Below are positions 35,517 to 44,399 of a DNA stretch of 64,000 nt, piece after piece. Position numbers and translations under genes: made by a program. Source of the DNA: Owenweeksia hongkongensis DSM 17368 (GTDB lineage Bacteria; Bacteroidota; Bacteroidia; Flavobacteriales; Schleiferiaceae); assembly GCF_000236705.1 (NCBI RefSeq), contig NC_016599.1, positions 3,224,001 through 3,288,000 on the forward strand. Reading direction: 5' to 3'. Under the pieces are notes generated by a model, which worked only from the letters and a program-made list of their open reading frames with translations, did no database searches and was not told the DNA's origin. The stretch's first letter is position 1, and every line of letters starts with the position of its first letter.

Positions 35517-38500
35517 TTAGTTTATTAGAAGTTTGGTGGTTTGAGATTCATTCTGATGTTTTATGGTAAGGAAGTATTCACCAGCAGCTAACTCGGTCAA
35601 ATCAAGTTGTGTGGAGTATTTGTAAGCAGGTGTTGTATTGCTTTTTGAAAGTATTAAGCGCCCACTTAAATCCCATACTTCAAATGTTATAGATTCTGCA
35701 GGAACAGTTTTATTTACATCAATATTTACTATTTCATTTGCTGGCAGTGGGTAAGCTCTGAAGCTCCAAGGTGATGCTAAAGGGTTATCCGTTCCTTCAT
35801 CAGAGCTATTTGTTCTAGAAGATCCAGACTTTTTCCCACCGGCTATCAGGTTTGGGCAGAGCACTGTGTCCACTAGGAGATTAAGGGTTGTGCTACTTGT
35901 ATTTCCAAAATAATCTGTAGCATACAGAGATGTGTTGCGCAGACTACCGCAAGTAATGGTACTTGGGAAAATAGAGAAACTCTCGATTGCTGTATTGTCA
36001 AAAGAACCATTGTTAAACTGTGAAATATCTAAGTTTATAATACCGGAAGCATTTGGCGTAAGCACAGGATTTGTGGTTACAATAGTTGGTGGAATGGTGT
36101 CCTTAAGCTCTACGCTTGTATAAGCGGTATTAGTGTTTCCATATTTGTCTGAAGCTGTTATGGTAACTGGTACATGTTTTTTTTCAGTCAATGGAATTGA
36201 AAGCTTAAAGGAGAACCCACCTACATTGTTGTTTCCTCCATTTCTGATGGCAAGTATAATTTCATTGTTCCCATTTGCATTGAGTATTGAAGCCAGATTG
36301 CTGTTGCTGACAAAGTCAAAAGCATCTCCTCCATGATAACCGTTCGTGGGGAAGCTATTACCATAGTAAATACGATGTGCTGGAGCACTAGAATTATTAA
36401 TCTGAAAACTACCTTCACGGGCCAGGAGCTGACCATTAATGTAAATTTCGGCATCGTCATCTACAGTGAGATCAATCCAGCACTCGTTTATAGAATCAAT
36501 GTTTAATAGAAATTTCTTCTTAAAAAATGTAATGTATTCATCCGTAGAAATTACTTCAGTGCCACTTATCGGATAAATTCCTTGGTATGAAAAGGGTTGG
36601 CCCACACTGGCATTGATAGTGTAAGTTGTGCTGTCAGGAAGTTCAAAGACTCCAGACCATGGATATGTAAATGCATTTTTAAAGTTTGTGAAAGAACTCT
36701 TAGTCCAAGTTTTGTCGGATACAATTTCTACTATTGCCGAATCCTTAACTTGAGAGAAGGTAATGGAGGAAGGTTCGTACTCAATAGAGTTCAGGTGGCA
36801 ATTGTCAGTAATGGCAAACCGCAGATCAGCTAAGGTTATGTCAGCTATTCCTAAGTTGTCAAAATAAATTTCGGGATTTGGCACGAGGTCAATGGAAGGA
36901 GCCAGGTTGTCTGCAACATACACTAAGGTAGATGATGTGTCCGAGGCTAAAGTAATATTGTCAGTAGCCGTGAGCGTTACTCGATGGACGCGAGCATAAG
37001 GGTTTCCAACTCCCATCCTAAAACTGAATCCTCCATTGTCTGTGCCTGTTCCATTTCTAATCGCCAGTATTAGTTCATTAATACCTTGAGTTAAATATGA
37101 ACTTGCATTATTTGAAACGTGATCAAAAGATTCATGCACATTATTATTGTGAGTGTTTTGTCCTTTGGTATTAAACATGTGGGATGGAAAACTAGCGTTG
37201 GAGAGCAAGCGACTTTCTTCACGAGCTACCAGATTACCATTCAGGTAAATTTCCACATCATCATCTACAGTCATTTCCACAAAAAAATCAACATCTGCGG
37301 TGTCTGCTAAGTGAAATGTTTTGCGATAAAATGTTACATTTTTTGCACACTTTATTACTTCACTGCCAGGCACATTGTCAATACTTTTATAGCTTTTTGG
37401 CTGACCTAAAGACACTTGGGAAGTAAATGTGCTAGCAGCCGGTAGGTTGCCTTTTACTCCACTCCAAGGGTAAGTCCTACTGGTTATGCCGTCAGTTACT
37501 GTACTCTGTTTCCAGGTGCTGTCCGATATTATTTCAGTATAGTGACCACTGGTAACATCACTACAATCGAAACTGCTTTTTGAAAGGGAAAATAAGAGAG
37601 GTCCACAGTTGGATTTGCTTCCATTATTAATATCTGCAGGTGTAATGGTGGCCTGACCTTGTTTATCTAACTGGAGGTGGATAGAACTCTTTGCTTCAAT
37701 TTCAATACAGTCCGTGGAGTTACTATTTACTGCTCTGATAAAAATAGGGCGCTCGCTTAAATTAACGGTTACATTGGCATTAGTACCAATTTGCAGTCCT
37801 GCTTCGGTGCAAATGGTATCGGTTTTAGCAAACTGCATGAGGGTAGCTCCCAGAGCATTACCTACATTGATGTTAAAGTTGTTGACTCTTTTGTCGGTTG
37901 AGGTATTACACCACGCTGCATAAACGCTTGTAGAGGTGCTATCATTGTCAAATCTATAGACGTTTACACTTGGGTCTCCAGATGCTATTTCTTGACCAAA
38001 GCGATAACCTTTGAGGGCTTTTTTCATAGCATATATATAGTACCAGGAAGTTTTAGGTTGGTAGCCATTCCATTTTTCATTTACAAGACCTGAACTGTTG
38101 AATTTATTTGGGTTTAGGGCATTTAAGTCTGCAAAGAAATATACATGAGCTCGATCAATTCCGGCAGCGGCCATTTCTAAATAACTACGGATTAACCATT
38201 GAGCTTGCACTTCATATACATCATTTTGACCTATAGCACGAGCGCCTTGTGGAGAATTGGGGTTGGTATCGTAGCCAAATTCAGATAGCCAAATTTCTTT
38301 ACCAGGAAGATAGCGGTCGCGGTACTCCACAATTTCATTTAACTTGTATTTTAAGCTATCATCTTCTGGACTAATTCCACCCTTCATTGGCTGATCCTGA
38401 CCTCCGCTACTATTGCTGTAGTGATGGAAGTTAAGAACATCAGCGGGGAATCCGGTGGTACGGTGGGTGTCGCTCCACAGCTTCATGGCTCTGATATACT

Positions 38501-39677
38501 CTAACCCAAGTATAGTAAGACCCCCCATTACAAATTGAATATTTGGGTCAGCATTTTTGGCACCATAGCCATCGCCCATACTTCCATCGTGCCCGTCATA
38601 ATCGGCACTACACATTGCCGCCAGTTCATATGGGGTAAAATAACCTTCGCGTCCACGCCACCACTTATCCGGTTCGTTTCTATTTTCTATGTACTTGATA
38701 AGATTGAGTCCCGAATGTACGGGCTGACCTGGACGAAGTTTAAGTTTGGAAGCAGGAACGGCAACGGAGCCGTATCGCGCGGTAAATTGGTAAAGGTATT
38801 GAGCATGTTCTTCATAAGATGTAGGATCCTCAGCGTCATCATTTGGAGAAATTGGCTTTTGGTCTATCAGTAGATTGCTGTCAAGCATATAAGGAGCTGT
38901 TTGCAGGAGGCAAGGTGAGAGGTCTAAGCCAGCGTTAAAGAAATTGGTGTAAGTTTGGTCAAAATCCCAGCCCCAATTTGCCCCGGAAACCCAGCTAGGG
39001 GACCATGCAAACTGATTGTTTGGATAGCCAGGGTAAGGATTGTTATTTCCTTCGTCCCATTGCCAGTTATGATATTCTCTAATGGAGCCCACGCACTTTA
39101 ATTTCTCAATAGGTTCGTTGTGTAAACCGTTTGCACCAAGAAAGTCTTCCATGAGAGGAGGGGTATGGGGAGTTCGAGGTGGTAATGGTGCTTTACTGGC
39201 AATAGGATAACCGTATAGAACGACCTCGTTAATAATAGTTTTGATACTTGGGAACTCCAACATCAGGTAGCGAGTATTAGTATTTAGAGATACGCTTTTC
39301 CAACGATTCCATTCATTTAGCCATAATACACTATCTAGTTGCCAGCTTGAAGGATCACCAACAAATACTTTAAGTGAATCTACATTATATGAGTCAAAAA
39401 CATAGAGTTCGGTTAATTGATGAACTGCTTTCAGGTCGATTATAATCCTTATCGGAAAGTAGATACTATTGTAGCCACCATCAAATGCTGTAGATGGAAT
39501 AGACTTGCTACCTGATCTAGGGTCACCTGCAAGTTGTTGTTCATCTATTAGTAGGCCAGCATCTCCCTTTGTTGAAAGGTTGAGGAGCATATCTGGAGTT
39601 AATACAATTTTGCTTTGCGAAAACAGTGCTCCAGACAGTAGAATACATGCCCAAAGGGTTAGGGTAGAACTTCTCAT
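35517..39677 (-). CDS. Secreted multidomain glycoside-hydrolase-like protein with T9SS sorting domain
   Basis: 1386 residues. Signal peptide (1-20); a discoidin-like beta domain (about 25-157); a (beta/alpha)8-type catalytic domain (about 170-650) with NRNEPDKWW, giving Glu335 as acid/base, and IWLSEFGYDTN, giving Glu466 as nucleophile, the two-Glu layout of clan GH-A. Then a duplicated module (about 712-895 and 980-1162), each with TVDDD-x-EIY-x-NG-x-L-x-ARE, interleaved with HYR-like segments (VTLTATDNITLASD, VTITASDKYG). The last 75 residues are a type A sorting domain. It is likely a cell-surface polysaccharide-degrading enzyme. The GH family and substrate are not recognised. A shorter paralogue lies upstream on the same strand. 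Confidence 0.8.
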   Translation of the reverse strand: MRSSTLTLWACILLSGALFSQSKIVLTPDMLLNLSTKGDAGLLIDEQQLAGDPRSGSKSIPSTAFDGGYNSIYFPIRIIIDLKAVHQLTELYVFDSYNVDSLKVFVGDPSSWQLDSVLWLNEWNRWKSVSLNTNTRYLMLEFPSIKTIINEVVLYGYPIASKAPLPPRTPHTPPLMEDFLGANGLHNEPIEKLKCVGSIREYHNWQWDEGNNNPYPGYPNNQFAWSPSWVSGANWGWDFDQTYTNFFNAGLDLSPCLLQTAPYMLDSNLLIDQKPISPNDDAEDPTSYEEHAQYLYQFTARYGSVAVPASKLKLRPGQPVHSGLNLIKYIENRNEPDKWWRGREGYFTPYELAAMCSADYDGHDGSMGDGYGAKNADPNIQFVMGGLTILGLEYIRAMKLWSDTHRTTGFPADVLNFHHYSNSSGGQDQPMKGGISPEDDSLKYKLNEIVEYRDRYLPGKEIWLSEFGYDTNPNSPQGARAIGQNDVYEVQAQWLIRSYLEMAAAGIDRAHVYFFADLNALNPNKFNSSGLVNEKWNGYQPKTSWYYIYAMKKALKGYRFGQEIASGDPSVNVYRFDNDSTSTSVYAAWCNTSTDKRVNNFNINVGNALGATLMQFAKTDTICTEAGLQIGTNANVTVNLSERPIFIRAVNSNSTDCIEIEAKSSIHLQLDKQGQATITPADINNGSKSNCGPLLFSLSKSSFDCSDVTSGHYTEIISDSTWKQSTVTDGITSRTYPWSGVKGNLPAASTFTSQVSLGQPKSYKSIDNVPGSEVIKCAKNVTFYRKTFHLADTADVDFFVEMTVDDDVEIYLNGNLVAREESRLLSNASFPSHMFNTKGQNTHNNNVHESFDHVSNNASSYLTQGINELILAIRNGTGTDNGGFSFRMGVGNPYARVHRVTLTATDNITLASDTSSTLVYVADNLAPSIDLVPNPEIYFDNLGIADITLADLRFAITDNCHLNSIEYEPSSITFSQVKDSAIVEIVSDKTWTKSSFTNFKNAFTYPWSGVFELPDSTTYTINASVGQPFSYQGIYPISGTEVISTDEYITFFKKKFLLNIDSINECWIDLTVDDDAEIYINGQLLAREGSFQINNSSAPAHRIYYGNSFPTNGYHGGDAFDFVSNSNLASILNANGNNEIILAIRNGGNNNVGGFSFKLSIPLTEKKHVPVTITASDKYGNTNTAYTSVELKDTIPPTIVTTNPVLTPNASGIINLDISQFNNGSFDNTAIESFSIFPSTITCGSLRNTSLYATDYFGNTSSTTLNLLVDTVLCPNLIAGGKKSGSSRTNSSDEGTDNPLASPWSFRAYPLPANEIVNIDVNKTVPAESITFEVWDLSGRLILSKSNTTPAYKYSTQLDLTELAAGEYFLTIKHQNESQTTKLLIN

Positions 39678-39807
39678 TTGGTTTTTGGTTTGTGTTTGGT
39701 TGCGAAAGTATCATTTTATAATATTTAAGACATCTTAAATTGTAAAAAATTGATATGCTGCAAGATGTGATATAATAAAAACAACAAAACAAAAACCAAA
39801 TGAGAAG
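39670..39807. repeat. 18-bp perfect inverted repeat at the start of the large hydrolase gene
   Basis: The segment at 39670-39687, which contains the leader and first codons (Met-Arg-Ser) of the large hydrolase gene, is repeated in inverted orientation at 39790-39807. On the plus strand this second copy reads ATGAGAAGC and stops after seven codons, so it is a relic of the gene start and not a gene. Confidence 0.7.
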
Positions 39808-39864
39808 CTTGAGCTGCCCATAGACAGAGGATGCTTTAAAAACTGGCAAGAAATTAATGAATAG

Positions 39865-41835
39865 TTATTTTGAATTGCGGCAGGAGGTTCTAATTAGAAT
39901 TGGACGTTCGCTTAGGTTTAAAAGAATATTTCCTTTAGTATCATATTTAGCGTCCGTTTCGGTTGCTTTTCTTTCTGTTGCAGAGAGTTCCAGAACCTTT
40001 GCTCCTTGTTTATCTTGAATATCGAGAATATAATTGGATACCTTTTTGTCAGTTGAGGTTTTACACCAAGCAGCATAAAGGCAGGTTCCATCATAATCAC
40101 TCTCAAATTTGTAAATATTTACATCTGGGTGGTTGGAGGTAATTTCGCTGGCAAAGCGGTACCCCGTCAAAGCGTTTTTTATACAATAAATGTAGTACCA
40201 TGAAATTTTGGGTTGAAACTTAAACCACTTTTCGTTTACGATTCCTGAGCTGTTAAATTTATTTGGGTTTTTGGAATTGAGGTCAGCAAAAAAGAAGAGG
40301 TGGGCACGATCCACTCCTGCGGCCGCAATTTCCAAATAACTTCTTACAAGCCATTGTGCCTGTACTTCAAACACATCATTTTTACCTATTGCTTTTACCC
40401 CTTGAGGCGAATTTGGATTGGTGTCATAACCAAACTCAGAAAGCCAAATTTCTTTACCTGGAAGGTAACGGTCGCGGTATTCAATGATTTCAGCCAATTT
40501 GTATTTTAAGCTATCATCTTCCGGACTTATAGCTTGTTTTAGGTTTGTATCTTGTCCCCCGCTTGTGTTGCTGTAGTGATGAAAGTTTAATACATCAGCA
40601 GGAAAACTCCCATTGCGAAAATGGTCACTCCACAGTTTCATGGCTTTTATGTATTCTAGAGACATATTTGCAAGACCACCCATTACGAATTTGATGTTTG
40701 GGTCTGCAGTTTTGGCACCGTATCCTAAGCCTAGGCTCCCTAGGTGCCCATCGTAATCTGCGCTGCACATTGCCGCCAGTTCAAAAGGTGTAAAATAAGC
40801 TTCACGTCCACTCCACCAGTTATCTGGTTCATTCCAGTTTTCTACGTAATTTATGAGGTTCATTCCAGAGATTTTAGGGTTTTCGGACTGAAGCATTAGC
40901 TGTTGATGGGGTACTCTGGTAGAGCCATATCTTGCAGAAAATTGAAACATATAGCGTGCATGTTCTTTATAAGATGACGGTATCTCAGGGTCATCACCTT
41001 TCGAAATGGGCTTCCATGCAGTGTTTCCATCATTCTCCAACATGTATGGGGCGGATTGTTGTAGGCAGGGTGAAACATCTAACTTTACAAGCTGAAACTG
41101 AGAGTAGGTTTGATCAAAGTTCCAGGGTGATACCTCTTTAACCCAGCTGGGGTTCCATCCAAATTGATTGTTAGTGTACCCCTCATAGCTAGGGTCATCA
41201 TTTCCTTCATCCCACTGCCAGTTGTGGTATTCACGTACGGTTCCTACACAGCTCAATTTTGCCAATGGATGATTGTGGTTGGCGTTTATACCAAGAAAAC
41301 TTTCAAAAAGCGGAGGCTTGTGGTAGGTTCTTTTAGGAATTATAGGAGTAGCTTCTAAAGCTTTTCCGTAAAGTACTATTTCGGATATATTGGCCTTGGA
41401 ACTAGGAAACTCAATCATCAAGTAGCGTGAGTTTTTCCCAATAGAAGTGCTTTCCCAAATATTATAACCGTCCAGATAGATAGTCCCGTTTTTCGTCCAG
41501 TTTTTTGGGCTTCCGGTAAAAAAGAACAAGCTGTCTATATCATGAGTGTTAAAAACAAAAATTTCAGAAATGGAATGTAGCGCCCCTAAATCTATAACCA
41601 CTTGAATCGGATAATACATCTTATTATAGCTCGCAAAGAAATTACCCTCTGGAGTTCCTGTTTTTCCATTCTTTTTGGGGTCACCGGCTGTGTTGGGCTC
41701 ATTTATTAATAATGTCGCGTCACCTTGAGCTGATAGGTTAATTAGCATTTCCGGCATTAGGGGAATTATATTTTGCGAAAGCAAGACAAAGGGAGAGAAG
41801 AAAAAAGCGAAGAGTATAAGAGTTGATTTTTTCAT
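39865..41835 (-). CDS. Secreted glycoside-hydrolase-like protein, short paralogue
   Basis: 656 residues with a signal peptide (cleaved near LLSQNII). It aligns through its whole length with residues 1-650 of the 1386-residue neighbour: discoidin-like domain, then REYHNWQWDEGN, ENWNEPDNWW (Glu336) and IWLSEFGYDTNPNSPQG (Glu467). It stops just after SERPILIRTSC, where the neighbour continues into repeated modules and the T9SS domain, so it lacks any sorting signal and would be periplasmic or handled otherwise. The two genes are 187 bp apart and clearly a duplication. Both active-site Glu are retained, so it should be active. Confidence 0.8.
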   Translation of the reverse strand: MKKSTLILFAFFFSPFVLLSQNIIPLMPEMLINLSAQGDATLLINEPNTAGDPKKNGKTGTPEGNFFASYNKMYYPIQVVIDLGALHSISEIFVFNTHDIDSLFFFTGSPKNWTKNGTIYLDGYNIWESTSIGKNSRYLMIEFPSSKANISEIVLYGKALEATPIIPKRTYHKPPLFESFLGINANHNHPLAKLSCVGTVREYHNWQWDEGNDDPSYEGYTNNQFGWNPSWVKEVSPWNFDQTYSQFQLVKLDVSPCLQQSAPYMLENDGNTAWKPISKGDDPEIPSSYKEHARYMFQFSARYGSTRVPHQQLMLQSENPKISGMNLINYVENWNEPDNWWSGREAYFTPFELAAMCSADYDGHLGSLGLGYGAKTADPNIKFVMGGLANMSLEYIKAMKLWSDHFRNGSFPADVLNFHHYSNTSGGQDTNLKQAISPEDDSLKYKLAEIIEYRDRYLPGKEIWLSEFGYDTNPNSPQGVKAIGKNDVFEVQAQWLVRSYLEIAAAGVDRAHLFFFADLNSKNPNKFNSSGIVNEKWFKFQPKISWYYIYCIKNALTGYRFASEITSNHPDVNIYKFESDYDGTCLYAAWCKTSTDKKVSNYILDIQDKQGAKVLELSATERKATETDAKYDTKGNILLNLSERPILIRTSCRNSK

Positions 41836-41912
41836 GATAAGGGAATGGTGAGCCGAATTTAAGGGAATATTGGCAATGAGTTTTAAAGTTTATGAAAAAA
41901 TACGGAGCATAA

Positions 41913-41936
41913 AAAAGCCCCGATAAACAGGGCTTT
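41913..41936 (-). terminator. Terminator of the flavin reductase/DUF3127 unit
   Basis: AAAGCCC / GGGCTTT stem with A/T-rich flanks, 20 bp after the stop codon at 41956. In the minus direction a T-run follows the stem. Confidence 0.8.
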
Positions 41937-41955
41937 AAAATTGTTGAGACGATCC

Positions 41956-42321
41956 TTAGAAAGGAAGATCATCATCTTCCTCATCCATTGGTGCCATAGG
42001 AGGTGCAGCAGGTGCTGCGCCATTTGAAGAAGGATCACCACCTTGTGCTCCTACTTTTTCTATTCTCCATCCTTGGATAGAGTTAAAATACTTTACCTCA
42101 TTCTGTGGAGATGTCCACTCACGACCTCTAAGGTTGATACCTACGGTAACTTTGTCACCAGGGCTGTAGCTGTCCAATAGAGATGTTTTGTCTTGCACAA
42201 ACTCTATCATCAGGTGCTGTGGATATTGCTCTTCGGTAGTTACTACCAATTCTCTTTTGCTAAATGAGGCTGTTACCTGTTGGGTATCGCCTATCTTCTT
42301 AATACTTCCGCTTACTTCCAT
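41956..42321 (-). CDS. DUF3127 protein with SSB-like acidic tail
   Basis: 121 residues. The first 85 form a small beta-rich domain (VSGSIKKIGDTQQVTASFSKRELVVTTEE, then YPQHLMIEFVQDKTSLLDSYSPGDKVTVGINLRGREW) that is the DUF3127 pattern and reads like an OB fold. A flexible Gly/Pro/Ala linker follows, and the protein ends in EEDDDLPF. That tail is very similar to the DDDIPF hook by which bacterial SSB recruits repair proteins. I infer single-strand DNA or RNA binding with SSB-type partner recruitment. It starts 9 bp after the flavin reductase gene and shares its terminator. Confidence 0.82.
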   Translation of the reverse strand: MEVSGSIKKIGDTQQVTASFSKRELVVTTEEQYPQHLMIEFVQDKTSLLDSYSPGDKVTVGINLRGREWTSPQNEVKYFNSIQGWRIEKVGAQGGDPSSNGAAPAAPPMAPMDEEDDDLPF

Positions 42322-42330
42322 TCTTCTTAT

Positions 42331-43233
42331 TTATATACGATTCAATTTGTCACATAACAGAGCCTTCCAGGCTTTAGATACTTTATTTTCATCCAATAGC
42401 TCTTTAGCGTATTGATGAAGATTCTCGTGCATTTCTAGTCCGTTTGCAGATTTTTCAAAAATCTCTTTTATTTTCCAGTTTTCAGCAAATTCCGCCAACT
42501 CAGCATCATTTGGTAAGCTTTCCACATTACCAAGCTTTCCTAAATCATTGCCGTCAAGGTAGGTACTTTGTCTTATTCGTTTTGGAATTTGATCTACACC
42601 AATACCTAATTTTGCTAATGGTTTTTCTACTTCAAATAGCGCTTCACCACTAGCGCGGCAGTAGTAGTTGCCACCCATTCTAGCTACCAGATCAATTTTT
42701 TGCATGCTGATGATTCCATTTTCATCAAGAATATTTTCGTTGATGTGCATGCGTACTACCTCACAAATGATGAGGTTTCCAGCACCTCCACCATCGCCTA
42801 GAGCCACAATATCTTTCACCTTACACTCAAATTGTGCTGGTGATTCCTTTACCCTAAATGGTTTTACCACATCTGACTCGATGGGAGTAAGGCCAGCTTT
42901 GGTGAATTCATTTACTCCATCACCATATTCGGTGGAAGCCAAGGAGGTTTGTTGCACGATGTCATAATTCACCACATTGATCACTACTTCACGAGTTGCC
43001 TCGGCATTGTGTAAAGTGTGCTTGGTGGTATTATCTCTTACCCTACGAGCTGGAGAAAAAATCAGCGTGGGGGGATTAGAGCTAAATACATTGAAATAGC
43101 TGAATGGGCTTAAGTTTGGGTTGCCACCATTATCAATGGTGCTTGCCAGTGCAATAGGGCGTGGGCCAACTGCACCTAGCAGGTGAGCGTGAGCCGTTTT
43201 ACCATCCAATTCATTTAAATCTACTGATATCAT
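42331..43233 (-). CDS. Flavin reductase-like FMN-binding protein
   Basis: 300 residues. The N-terminal two thirds is a split-barrel flavin-reductase-like domain: GAVGPRPIALASTID, NLSPFSYFNVFSSNPPTLIFSP (FMN phosphate contacts), DIVQQTSLASTEYGDGVNEFTKAGL, and LIICEVVRMHINE. The last 90 residues are a helical extension. Such proteins reduce or bind flavin for oxygenases. A TACTTTTG promoter box lies about 20 bp upstream. It is transcribed together with the DUF3127 gene, a pairing whose meaning is unclear. Confidence 0.88.
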   Translation of the reverse strand: MISVDLNELDGKTAHAHLLGAVGPRPIALASTIDNGGNPNLSPFSYFNVFSSNPPTLIFSPARRVRDNTTKHTLHNAEATREVVINVVNYDIVQQTSLASTEYGDGVNEFTKAGLTPIESDVVKPFRVKESPAQFECKVKDIVALGDGGGAGNLIICEVVRMHINENILDENGIISMQKIDLVARMGGNYYCRASGEALFEVEKPLAKLGIGVDQIPKRIRQSTYLDGNDLGKLGNVESLPNDAELAEFAENWKIKEIFEKSANGLEMHENLHQYAKELLDENKVSKAWKALLCDKLNRI

Positions 43234-43253
43234 GTGTGATATTTATAAGGCTG

Positions 43254-43261
43254 CAAAAGTA
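43254..43261 (-). promoter_or_regulatory. -7 promoter element for the flavin reductase/DUF3127 unit
   Basis: The minus strand reads TACTTTTG, an exact TAnnTTTG match, 20 bp before the ATG at 43233. The -33 region has no TTG at the ideal spacing. Confidence 0.45.
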
Positions 43262-43339
43262 GAAATATACTATTGGCTGATGAAAAATAAGGGCTTCTAA
43301 AATTGAAGGATATTACAGGAAAATATTTTTTTCAAAACG

Positions 43340-43372
43340 TTTGTTGAAGTGTGGGAAATTGGATTATATTTG
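43340..43372 (+). promoter_or_regulatory. Consensus Bacteroidota promoter of tRNA-Leu
   Basis: TTTG (43340-43343), a 21-bp spacer and TATATTTG (43365-43372) match TTTG-N19..21-TAnnTTTG exactly. Transcription would start near 43379, about 54 nt before the mature tRNA. Confidence 0.75.
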
Positions 43373-43432
43373 CGCCCCGATTACGGAAAGCGATTTTTGT
43401 AATCTTCTCTTTTAAGTCGAGAGAAAAGGTAC

Positions 43433-43517
43433 GCAGGCGTGGTGGAATTGGTAGACACGCTAGACTTAGGATCTAGTGCCGCGAGGTGTGAGAGTTCGAG
43501 TCTCTCCGCCTGTACCA
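43433..43517 (+). tRNA. tRNA-Leu (anticodon UAG), CCA encoded
   Basis: 85 nt. The acceptor stem GCAGGCG pairs with CGCCTGT (first pair G-U), the anticodon stem CTAGA/TCTAG encloses the loop CTTAGGA with TAG at 43467-43469, a long type II variable arm follows, and the T arm has GTTCGAGTC. The 3' CCA is present in the DNA. The D loop has the GGTAGAC form typical of tRNA-Leu. Confidence 0.95.
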
Positions 43518-43520
43518 AGT

Positions 43521-43552
43521 AAAAAGCCCTTCGATTTCTCGAAGGGCTTTTT
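43521..43552 (+). terminator. Terminator of tRNA-Leu
   Basis: A perfect 14-bp stem (43521-43534 with 43539-43552), a 4-nt loop and a T-run, starting 4 bp after the tRNA CCA. Confidence 0.9.
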
Positions 43553-43643
43553 TTGTGCTTGTCTCGTCCTAGAAAAAGTTGACTCCAAATAAGAGCTTAT
43601 GTCAACCAGAAAAGTAAGACGAGTGATTTAGAAGTTGATATAA

Positions 43644-44399
43644 TTAATCCTGACGGAAACCTACATGTTCGCTTGTTGATTTGTACCCTTCTACTCTAGA
43701 GTCTCCTATGGGTAGGATGCGATAGTGATTCTCAAAGTTAAGATGCTTCACTATCTCGATATAATATCTAAAAGCAACTTCTTGCGCCCCTCGGGTATTG
43801 TAATGGACGTCATCAGCAAAATTTTGATTGCTCCAATTGCTAAACATGTCCACCGAAATAACTTTGGACCGACTGGTAGATTCGCTAATAGGAAGTTGAG
43901 CAATGAGGTTATTGAATTCTATTAATTTATCTACTAATGCTATGCTTTCTTCACTTTCCTTAATTGGTGCTATTTGCTCAACCAAAATCACAACATTGGG
44001 ATTCACTGCTTGAAACCGATTTATGATTTCTTTGATATTGTCAACCGTTTCTTCAACTCCTCTGCTTCCAGATGCTAAATCATTTCCTCCAATTCCGAGC
44101 AAAACAACATCAGGTTTTGGGATATGGTCTAAAACAAAATCCATATGATTCAATACACCTACAGTCTGTATTCCTGAGATCCCTTCATGATCGCGATCAA
44201 ATAGTACGCCTCTAAAGCCAGGGTAGAAGTAGTTGTCATGATGTGTGCCTATAAAGTCAAAGTCCCAGTAATTGGCATTCAAAAGCTGCCATAGGTAGAA
44301 GCGATAGCTTTCATGTTCGGCAATGGAATGGTTATTCTTTTTGTCGCACGCAGAAAGAATGATAATTAAGGATAAACATAAGTGTCGTAAAAAATTCAT
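43644..44399 (-). CDS. SGNH/GDSL-family lipoprotein with Ser block at the C terminus
   Basis: 251 residues with lipobox LSAC (Cys18). The usual SGNH order is GDS block, then Gly, Asn and DxxH blocks. Here the protein starts directly with ESYRFYLWQLL (what normally follows GDS), then has DHEGISGIQT, the Asn block GIGGND (Asn106) and the D-x-x-H block (Asp196, His199). Only then, at residues 227-238, comes RILPIGDSRVEG with Ser234, followed by 13 residues and the stop. All catalytic residues are therefore present but circularly permuted. Predicted to be an envelope esterase or acetyl-hydrolase. An alternative is a truncated tandem duplication that left a second GDS block. Confidence 0.78.
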   Translation of the reverse strand: MNFLRHLCLSLIIILSACDKKNNHSIAEHESYRFYLWQLLNANYWDFDFIGTHHDNYFYPGFRGVLFDRDHEGISGIQTVGVLNHMDFVLDHIPKPDVVLLGIGGNDLASGSRGVEETVDNIKEIINRFQAVNPNVVILVEQIAPIKESEESIALVDKLIEFNNLIAQLPISESTSRSKVISVDMFSNWSNQNFADDVHYNTRGAQEVAFRYYIEIVKHLNFENHYRILPIGDSRVEGYKSTSEHVGFRQD

